This document shows positions 29,128-36,076 of a stretch of 36,076 nucleotides of DNA, in pieces. This DNA comes from Chlorobiota bacterium (GTDB lineage: Bacteria > Bacteroidota > Ignavibacteria > OLB7). The stretch spans positions 1-36,076 of the forward strand of contig JAGWAZ010000035.1 of assembly GCA_021296135.1 (NCBI GenBank), in the 5' to 3' direction. Positions within the stretch are counted from its first letter, which is position 1. The number at the start of each line of letters is the position of its first letter. The position numbers and the translations under genes were made by a program. The notes beneath the pieces were generated by a model. The model saw only the letters and a list, made by a program, of their open reading frames with translations. It did not search any database and was not told the origin of the DNA.

Positions 29128-29649
29128 TTGTTACCAACGGAGTCGGCGATAGAAAACGGGCTACATATCATGGTCAACATGACAATTTCCCGACTTCGTT
29201 CCAGCATTGAAGCCGGAGATATCGTTCTTGCAGACAAAGAAGTTCCCTCTTTCAATGAGGACAAAATCAGCATTGATGCTGAGAGGCCCCGGCAGTTCCT
29301 TGAACATGCCGAGAGGAGAGCTTGTGATAGCGAATTAATGATAGCAACTCCCTCTCTTCTAAATGTTCTCAACCTTTGGAAAGGAGAAGTTCTATTTCCA
29401 ACGCTGTATGATGACTTCTTTGAGAACCTTCATGAGGAATTTAAGGCAAGAGTACGATCAACCTGGCTACGTATCGCTGAACGACTTATCTATGAAGGGG
29501 ATTACACCGGAGCATCGGAGATTCTTGAGCACATTCACGAGTTCATGCCCGAAGATGGAGAGATTGCCGAGCTTCTTGTAGAAGCATTGGAACTGAGAGA
29601 AAAGAGAGTGGAGGCAGGAAGGGTCAGATCGAACAGTATGGGTGAATAG
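29128..29649 (+). pseudogene. Truncated BTAD-domain (SARP-like) regulator fragment
   Basis: TISRLRSSIEAGDIVLADKEV...KISIDAERPRQFLEHAE...GEVLFPTLYDDFFENLHEEFKARVRSTWLRIAERLIYEGDYTGASEILEHIHEFMPEDGEIAELL; no N-terminal HTH. Confidence 0.6.
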
Positions 29650-29836
29650 ACGTCCATACCCTCCAACTCATCTTTGAAAGAAATGGCCTTAATTGCCACC
29701 CAATCGGAACATCCCTCTACTCTTTACACTCCCCCTGAATACCAACACGTAAGAAGTTGATGTCTTGTGTTGTAGGATGTAGTTGTGGTATTATGTTCCA
29801 CGCTTGTTGTATCCATTTTGAACAAAGAATATTTGT

Positions 29837-30583
29837 ATGACTCTCAACGAACGACAGGAAAAACTCTGCTCTGAAAACACCACTGACTTCTCCGATCTGA
29901 AAGCAATCATTTTGAATTGCACACTGAAGAAGTCGCCGGCCCTCTCGCACACCGAAGGACTGCTTAATGTTCCGAAGGCAATCATGGAAAAGAAGAGCGT
30001 GGCGGTCGAGATGCTCCGCCCGGTTGATTACGATATTGCCTACGGCGTCTATCCCGACATGAAAGATCATGGTTGGGATGTCGACGAGTGGCCCGGGATT
30101 CAGGAGAAGGTGATGGAAGCTGATATCCTGGTTATTGGCTCTCCTATCTGGCTTGGAGAGAAATCCTCAGTATGCACCCAGGTGATCGAACGCCTCTACG
30201 GCTTTTCCAGCAATTTGAACGAACATGGTCAGTATGCCTACTACGGCCGAGTCGGAGGATGCATCATCACCGGAAATGAGGATGGTGTTAAGCATTGTTC
30301 GATGGGCATTCTCTATGCCCTGCAGCATCTGGGATACACCGTTCCGCCACAAGCTGACGCCGGGTGGATTGGCGAGGCAGGTCCTGGCCCCTCCTATCTC
30401 GATGAAGGCTCTGGCGGCCCGGAGAACGATTTCACACAGCGGAACACAACCTTCATGACCTGGAACCTTCTCCACCTTGCACGGATGCTAAAGGATGTCG
30501 GAGGTATTCCCGCGCACGGAAACCAGCGGTCGTTATGGGGTGCAGGATGCCGGTTTGATTATCCGAATCCAGAATACCGATAG
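29837..30583 (+). CDS. Flavodoxin-like/NAD(P)H-dependent FMN reductase family protein
   Basis: LKAIILNCTLKKSPALSHTEGLL, ADILVIGSPIWLGEKSSVCTQVIERLYG, GRVGGCIITGNEDGVKHC. Confidence 0.88.
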   Translation: MTLNERQEKLCSENTTDFSDLKAIILNCTLKKSPALSHTEGLLNVPKAIMEKKSVAVEMLRPVDYDIAYGVYPDMKDHGWDVDEWPGIQEKVMEADILVIGSPIWLGEKSSVCTQVIERLYGFSSNLNEHGQYAYYGRVGGCIITGNEDGVKHCSMGILYALQHLGYTVPPQADAGWIGEAGPGPSYLDEGSGGPENDFTQRNTTFMTWNLLHLARMLKDVGGIPAHGNQRSLWGAGCRFDYPNPEYR

Positions 30584-30731
30584 GGACGAAAAGAGTCCAA
30601 GAGTTGAGAGTCATGGAGGCGAGTGTCGGAGAAGAGTTGATTTGGTTAATTCCTCTTTTCGTATTATGCGCCATACGGCACTTATACAGTAGCCATATGA
30701 CAATAGACTACATAGAGACAGAAAGAGCATT

Positions 30732-31118
30732 ATGAATTACGCATCATGGGATTTGAGCACCGCAGCAGCAAAGATTAGTAAAGGACTTCCGCTCAGAATT
30801 CTTACTGATATTCAAAAACGATTGGAGTTATCGAATACAGAACTGGCTGAAGCAATAAGCATTCCTGTTCGCACACTTGCACGACGCCGTAACGAAAAGC
30901 GACTTTCCCCTACTGAGTCAGAGCGTGCATGGCGGATAGCCCGGCTTATCGATAGGGCAGCAGAAGTCTTAGGAGGAGAGGAGAAAGCACGGAAGTGGAT
31001 GAAGGGGCCCAATTATGCGCTTGGAAATGTCAGTCCGATTGAAATGGCAAAGACAGAACCGGGTACAGAGATTGTTGAACAACTTCTCGGGCAAATTGAG
31101 CATGGTATACCAGTGTAA
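30732..31118 (+). CDS. Xre/MbcA/ParS-type antitoxin (DUF2384-like)
   Basis: HTH-like N-terminus (LSNTELAEAISIPVRTLARRR) and ARLIDRAAEVLGGEEKARKWMKGPNYALGNVSPIEMAKTEPGTEIVEQLLGQIEHG. Confidence 0.9.
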   Translation: MNYASWDLSTAAAKISKGLPLRILTDIQKRLELSNTELAEAISIPVRTLARRRNEKRLSPTESERAWRIARLIDRAAEVLGGEEKARKWMKGPNYALGNVSPIEMAKTEPGTEIVEQLLGQIEHGIPV

Positions 31119-31154
31119 AGATTTATCATCTCATACGTATCCAATATCAGCCTC

Positions 31155-31622
31155 ATGTCTCATATCACTATTTGGCGTATTACTCCTCGCACGTATCTGG
31201 ATACTGCTTTCTCTGGGATAGGAGCAAAAGAATATGGTGGACGCTTTAACAGTCGAGGACATCGCGTTGTCTATACAGCAGAATCGATTGCATTAGCTTT
31301 GCTTGAACTTCTGGTACGAATCCATGATCCGGAATCAATTGTTGACTACATATGTATCCCGGCAACCTTTGATACAAAGCTCATAAAAACAATCTCACTT
31401 GAATCTTTGCCCAAAGATTGGAATCGGCATCCGTCGAGTTTAGTTTCAAAACAAATAGGTAATGCCTGGCTTCAGGAAAAAAGCTCCCCTGTTCTTCGTG
31501 TCCCAAGCGTATTTGTACCTCTTGAACATAACTACCTGCTTAACCCTCTGCACAAAGACTTCAAGAAGATTAGCATTGGAAAGGCAATTTCAGTACCGTT
31601 TGATAAGAGACTGGTCAAGTGA
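31155..31622 (+). CDS. RES-domain toxin
   Basis: ITIWRITPRTYLDTAFSGIGAKEYGGRFNSRGHRVVYTAESIALALLELLV contains the RES-type R...G.R.N motif; downstream of the cognate antitoxin. Confidence 0.9.
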   Translation: MSHITIWRITPRTYLDTAFSGIGAKEYGGRFNSRGHRVVYTAESIALALLELLVRIHDPESIVDYICIPATFDTKLIKTISLESLPKDWNRHPSSLVSKQIGNAWLQEKSSPVLRVPSVFVPLEHNYLLNPLHKDFKKISIGKAISVPFDKRLVK

Positions 31623-31942
31623 CAGAGGAAGACATTTTTATAGTGGATGTCTCTCTCAAATTTGTCCCATTAATTAATCACACTTTCCCTCTCGTAGTAG
31701 TTCTTTCTCAACTGCCCAGAGTTGAACCTATTTTTTCACCAAAGTTTATCAATCCAAGTGCACTCAACTTTGCACCGACAACACCGCAAAAGCAGCCTTT
31801 TCCGTCTGACAGGATGAGCCATCCAGTACACTAACCGAATAGTTACCGATCACCTAAAATGTTGGACGAGCATACGCAACGGAGCTCTTTGCCAGGATAT
31901 CGACCTTAATCTGTGGGAACCCAATTGTAAAGACTGCAGCAA

Positions 31943-32188
31943 GTGCACCAACTGAGGCTGGACTCTGGGAAATTCGAGGCTGGAGTACGGGAAATCGGAT
32001 TGCAAGCTGCCGAAGAGCTTCTCAGCCTTGGCGATACAACTGGAGCCGAAGAATTGTTGAGAACGCTTATCCGCTATATGCCCGAAGATGAAGAGATGAT
32101 AGAGCTTCACATCCGAGGGCTTGAGGCGTCGGGAAAGAAAACCGAGGCAATGTGCGCTCGCAACCGGCTTAGCACCGTGGAAGTGTAG
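31943..32188 (+). pseudogene. BTAD/TPR-like C-terminal fragment, paralogous to 29128-29649
   Basis: LQAAEELLSLGDTTGAEELLRTLIRYMPEDEEMIELHIRGLEASGKKTEAM. Confidence 0.5.
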
Positions 32189-32296
32189 ATTGGTTCGGGT
32201 ACACGATGGCGACCTCGTAATGGCTTTGTTTTGGAGGAAAACAGTATACTTGCGTTGTGAGTCAACATGATCATATACAACCATCAAGGCTGAAAC

Positions 32297-32827
32297 ATGC
32301 CGGAGAGTCGTGATGTAGTCCCTGAGCCAGAATGGGACGACGAAGAAGACACCCTGCCTGTGGCTGTTAATCGACGTGACGTGCGTATACGCGTAATGCA
32401 AACCCTCTATGCAGGAGCTATCGGTGAATTGGCTGGCGGAACCGATATGAACACCCTTTTCACACATATTCTCTCAGAGTATCTTGAGAATCGTTCCGAT
32501 CTCCTGGAGTTTGGAAGAGATCTTCTCAGGCGTGCCTGGAACAATCGCGAGACGTGTGATGATCTGATTATGAAGCTCGCCGAAAACTGGGACTTCAACC
32601 GCATAACCCCTATCGACAAAGCTGTCCTCCGTATGGGTATCACAGAGCTTCTCTACTTTCCCGATATCCCGACAAGAGTCACAATCAACGAGGCTATTGA
32701 AATCGCAAAGACCTTCTCGACCGATAAGTCGGGGGTTTTTATCAACGGTATGCTCGATGCTGCTGTGGCGATGCTGACAAAGGACGAACGGTTGAAGAAG
32801 TCGGGTCGGGGGTTGATAGAAGAATAG
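32297..32827 (+). CDS. nusB: Transcription antitermination factor NusB
   Basis: RRDVRIRVMQTLYA, DFNRITPIDKAVLRMGITELLY, RVTINEAIEIAKTFSTDKSGVFINGMLDA. Confidence 0.93.
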   Translation: MPESRDVVPEPEWDDEEDTLPVAVNRRDVRIRVMQTLYAGAIGELAGGTDMNTLFTHILSEYLENRSDLLEFGRDLLRRAWNNRETCDDLIMKLAENWDFNRITPIDKAVLRMGITELLYFPDIPTRVTINEAIEIAKTFSTDKSGVFINGMLDAAVAMLTKDERLKKSGRGLIEE

Positions 32828-32831
32828 AGAT

Positions 32832-34226
32832 TTGAGCAAGGTAGCCGGCTCTGGACCAAGCACGAAGTTCTACGTACTTGTTTCAAGTTTCAAATACGCA
32901 ACCCAACAAATCCGGACTCGTATCCCCCCTACTGCTACGAACAACGAACATCTTCCGATTATCGACAATCCGAATTCCGATAAGGCCCACGCCATGAGAC
33001 GCATGAAGCTGATTGCCACCGGCGCGTTTCTGTTGATGGCAATCCTCTTTATCATCAGTCTTCAGTATGAGGGGGAAGGGCTTCTCTGGGTTGTGCGCTG
33101 GGATCACCTGAACGCCTTTGCAGAGGCTGCCATGATCGGCGCTCTGGCAGACTGGTTTGCCGTTGTCGCCCTTTTCCGTCACCCGCTCGGCATTCCGATC
33201 TGGCACACCGCCATCATACCAAAACGGAAAGATGAGATCGGACGTAACCTGGCCAACTTTGTTGAGACGCGACTCCTCTCCGTCGAAAATCTCTCGTGTG
33301 AAATCGAACGCTTCTCCGCTGCAAAGGCCGCCGCAAGCTGGCTTGAGTCCAAGGAGAATCGTGGACAAACGACCGACTGGCTTGCCGATGGGCTTACGAC
33401 GCTGATTCGTGGTTTTGATGATGACCAGATGCGGGGGATCATCGGTGATATTCTGGCGCGTCGCCTCAACTCGCTCGACGGCGCCTCCCTCCTCTCAGGC
33501 GGACTGACGATGCTCGTGGAATCGGGACGGCACGATCAACTTGTCGATACCGGACTGCACCGGATTGCCGAATGGCTCCCTTCGCGACGCGAGACCGTGC
33601 GGGAGTTTGTGCAGGGGACGGCAAAGAGGACACTGAAATGGGGGAACGTTCTTGTGCCGGACAGGATAATTGACGGAGCCACCGACAGAACGCTGGAAGC
33701 CCTTATCCAGGTCTTTCTGGAGGCTGCCCGCGATCCGAAGCATCCCCTCCGGGCCGACATAGCTGAGCGAATCCTTGAGTGGATTGATCGACTGAACACC
33801 GACCAGGAGTTGAAAGGGAAGATCGACGAGTGGAAGGCCGAGGCAATCGATTCGCCAAAGCTGCGGGAAACCGTTGCCAGACTCTGGGAAGAAGGGAAGG
33901 AAAAACTTCTTGAGGAACTTGCCGAGCCTGACTCAACAACACGAGGCTATATCAGCCATGCGGTCGACCGACTTGCCGAAAAGCTCCGTGATGACAACGA
34001 TCTTCGCACACAACTCGACGAACGTCTCCGTTCGGTTGTTATCACGTTCCTGAACAACCATCATGGAGAGATAGGCGCCCTGGTACAGCGGACTGTTGAT
34101 TCCTGGGATGGGGAACGGCTTGCCCGCGAGATGGAACTGAACCTCGGCAAAGACTTGCAATTCATCCGCCTGAACGGCACCTTCATCGGCGGAATGGTCG
34201 GGTTGATCATTCATTTGTTGAAGTAA
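32832..34226 (+). CDS. DUF445-family membrane protein (start codon uncertain)
   Basis: KAHAMRRMKLIATGAFLLMAILFII, GALADWFAVVALFRHPLGIPIWHTAIIPKRKDEIGRNLANFV, C-terminal FIRLNGTFIGGMVGLIIHLL. Confidence 0.9.
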   Translation: MSKVAGSGPSTKFYVLVSSFKYATQQIRTRIPPTATNNEHLPIIDNPNSDKAHAMRRMKLIATGAFLLMAILFIISLQYEGEGLLWVVRWDHLNAFAEAAMIGALADWFAVVALFRHPLGIPIWHTAIIPKRKDEIGRNLANFVETRLLSVENLSCEIERFSAAKAAASWLESKENRGQTTDWLADGLTTLIRGFDDDQMRGIIGDILARRLNSLDGASLLSGGLTMLVESGRHDQLVDTGLHRIAEWLPSRRETVREFVQGTAKRTLKWGNVLVPDRIIDGATDRTLEALIQVFLEAARDPKHPLRADIAERILEWIDRLNTDQELKGKIDEWKAEAIDSPKLRETVARLWEEGKEKLLEELAEPDSTTRGYISHAVDRLAEKLRDDNDLRTQLDERLRSVVITFLNNHHGEIGALVQRTVDSWDGERLAREMELNLGKDLQFIRLNGTFIGGMVGLIIHLLK

Positions 34227-34227
34227 A

Positions 34228-34293
34228 GGAACGCAGGTATCCTGCCTGCGCTGAACTAAATGCTTTTTCACGCCGACAGGATGGTGGCGTTCC
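34228..34293. repeat. REPIN-like inverted pair of GGAACGCAGG...CCTGCG elements
   Basis: GGAACGCAGGTATCCTGCCTGCG (34228-34250) and CGCCGACAGGATGGTGGCGTTCC (34271-34293): 17/23 complementary positions; the left arm is itself palindromic (CGCAGG/CCTGCG). Confidence 0.6.
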
Positions 34294-34310
34294 AGTATTC
34301 TTGATGAGAC

Positions 34311-34847
34311 ATGAGCGCAATTGAAACACTACAAAACGTTGTTCACGCATTAGAGACAAGTGAGATCCCATACATGGTCTCCGGAAGTATCGCACTCGGT
34401 TGCTATACAGTAATGCGAACGACACGTGGTATCGATATTGTTGTAGAACTTCAAGAGACTGACATTCAAGACTTTCTAAGTGGCTTTGACGAAGCGGAGT
34501 ACTATCACTATGAACCCGCAATTCGAGATGAAGTGCGCCGCCGTGGTATGTTCAATCTGATCAGTCAAATAACCGGGTTCAAAATTGACTTTATTGTTAG
34601 GAAAGCTTCCGACTATGCAAAGGTTGCATTCTCACGTCGAAGAATTTGCGAGGAGTTCGGGGTAAGGATATGGGTTATTTCATTGGAAGACCCGATCATT
34701 GCCAAGCTGGACTGGATTCAGGATTATCAGAGCGACAGACAGATTGAAGATATTCAGGCTCTACTTGAGAACAAAGATCTTGACCGATCATACATGCTTC
34801 AATGGATTGATTCTCTCAAACTCAAAACCTTTGGACTGAATATATGA
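34311..34847 (+). CDS. Nucleotidyltransferase-fold protein (AbiEii/DUF6036-like)
   Basis: YMVSGSIALGCYTVMRTTRGIDIVVEL resembles the GS...DID NTase signature; ISLEDPIIAKLDW downstream. Confidence 0.72.
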   Translation: MSAIETLQNVVHALETSEIPYMVSGSIALGCYTVMRTTRGIDIVVELQETDIQDFLSGFDEAEYYHYEPAIRDEVRRRGMFNLISQITGFKIDFIVRKASDYAKVAFSRRRICEEFGVRIWVISLEDPIIAKLDWIQDYQSDRQIEDIQALLENKDLDRSYMLQWIDSLKLKTFGLNI

Positions 34848-35113
34848 TGCGTGACACACCAGATCATATCCGAAAAAAGCAGATCGAGATCATTCTCTCG
34901 AAGCCGATGAACGAGCGACTCAGGATGACCCTTGACATGATCGACTTCGCCCGTGAAACCACGCACCGCTTAATCAAACGCCAACACCCTGAGTTCACTG
35001 ACCTTGAGGTGAAGGTCGAGCTTTTTCGACGAACTTATAAAAACGATTTCACCCCGGAAGAAATGGACCGGATCGTGACATGGATGAAAAGAGAGGAACG
35101 CAGGCTTCCCTGA
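34844..35113 (+). CDS. Small partner protein of unknown function
   Basis: ATGA overlap with the NTase gene; SKPMNERLRMTLDMIDFARETTHRLIKRQHPEFTDLEVKVELFRRTYKNDFTPEEM. Confidence 0.75.
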   Translation: MMRDTPDHIRKKQIEIILSKPMNERLRMTLDMIDFARETTHRLIKRQHPEFTDLEVKVELFRRTYKNDFTPEEMDRIVTWMKREERRLP

Positions 35114-35197
35114 ACACCGCCTCAAAAAAAAGAAAAACTACCAAAATTCGGCCCCCGTGCGCTCCTAAACGAACTTTCGTCCCTCTGCCCTCCTCCC

Positions 35198-35857
35198 TTA
35201 ACCCCCTTTTCCCAACCGCAGTCCCACAAAAACCACAACCAACGACACACCGGTCAGAATTGCCGAGAGAACAGCTGCCGTCTTGTCATCTCCGAGCGTA
35301 AAGGCCTCGTAGATTGCCAGCGGCATGGTCTGCGTGCGGCCCGGGATGTTACCACTCAGCATCAGAGTTGCCCCGAACTCTCCAATGGCACGGGCAAACG
35401 TGAGGACGATTCCTCCGGCCAAACCACTCCGAGCAAGGGGCAGTAGAATATACCGCCAGCGTGCCAGGCGTCCAGCTCCATCGAGCGAAGCCGAGTCCTC
35501 TATCTCGCGGTTTATCCCCTCAAACGCAATGCGAGACGATCGGATCATCAAGGGAAATGCCACAATACCGCTTGCCAACGCAGCTCCAAGCCATGTAAAC
35601 ATAAATTCGATGCCGATACCGGCAAAGAATCCGCCAATGGGTGTCTGTCGCCCGACAAGAACCGTGAGATAATACCCGAGAACTGTAGGTGGAAGAAAAA
35701 GAGGGAGCGAAGCAAGCGCATCTACTATGTCCCCCCCAGTATGGCGGCGCAGGGCAAGCCAGCGGCCCAGCAGGCCACCAAACAGAGCCACCCCGACCGT
35801 TGCCACCGATGCAACGAGCAGGGAGAGCAGAAGTGCGTCACGAATTCCGTCTGTCAT
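35198..35857 (-). CDS. modB: Molybdate-type ABC transporter permease
   Basis: LPLFLPPTVLGYYLTVLVGRQTPIG, ARAIGEFGATLMLSGNIPGRTQTMPLAIYEAF. Confidence 0.92.
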   Translation of the reverse strand: MTDGIRDALLLSLLVASVATVGVALFGGLLGRWLALRRHTGGDIVDALASLPLFLPPTVLGYYLTVLVGRQTPIGGFFAGIGIEFMFTWLGAALASGIVAFPLMIRSSRIAFEGINREIEDSASLDGAGRLARWRYILLPLARSGLAGGIVLTFARAIGEFGATLMLSGNIPGRTQTMPLAIYEAFTLGDDKTAAVLSAILTGVSLVVVFVGLRLGKGG

Positions 35858-36076
35858 TATTCAGAATGTGCTCGTTCAGATTCAAGCGAAGATAGGAAGT
35901 TGAGATGGGATGGTCGGTAAGGGTTAGTGGGTGAAAGCATAGTCAGTTGGAGAGATATGAGGTTCAGGAAGTAGGTGTGGAGTATAAGTGTCAACAAAGC
36001 GTCGCTACGCGACTCCCATAGCCTCCGGGAATTTAGAAAAAGAGACACGTGATAAACTCAGGCAACTGCTTCCGTT

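Noticed and set aside
31619-31834. 71-aa ORF following the RES toxin
   Set aside because: No recognisable motif, compositionally odd; no support beyond an open frame.
31850-32467. 205-aa minus-strand ORF
   Set aside because: Overlaps nusB and the BTAD fragment with no domain signature.
1-36076. CRISPR arrays, rRNA or tRNA genes
   Set aside because: No regularly spaced direct repeats and no recognisable rRNA/tRNA sequences were seen by eye; a tRNAscan/Infernal run would be needed to exclude tRNAs formally.

Overview
A bacterial chromosomal segment with two parts. (1) Positions ~144-21,445 carry dnaX followed by a near-complete, co-oriented division and cell wall (dcw) cluster: mraZ-rsmH-ftsL-like-ftsI(PASTA)-murE-murF-mraY-murD-ftsW-murG-[membrane ORF]-murC-murB-ftsQ-ftsA-ftsZ. 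A terminator separates dnaX from mraZ, and a perfect 16-bp stem terminator follows ftsZ. (2) Positions ~21,450-36,076 are a patchwork accessory region: a decayed GluR0-like ion channel/solute-binding remnant, two paralogous beta-rich envelope proteins, a lipoprotein, an IS1595-like transposase remnant lacking its catalytic core and directly abutting a Type II restriction-modification pair (TSPPY methylase + Eco47II-like nuclease), a ROK kinase, an ABC ATPase, a flavodoxin-like protein, two truncated BTAD-type regulator fragments, an Xre/RES toxin-antitoxin pair, nusB, a DUF445 protein, a nucleotidyltransferase plus small-protein pair, and a molybdate-type permease. Points most worth a second look: an in-frame TAG inside the essential gene murD; an exact 12-mer (GAGTTGAGAGTC) at three intergenic sites; a 64-bp tandem duplication of the ROK gene 3' end; a REPIN-like inverted repeat beside the nucleotidyltransferase module; and the RM/IS junction. 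I found no clearly unprecedented system. All family assignments come from reading motifs by eye; no database search was run.
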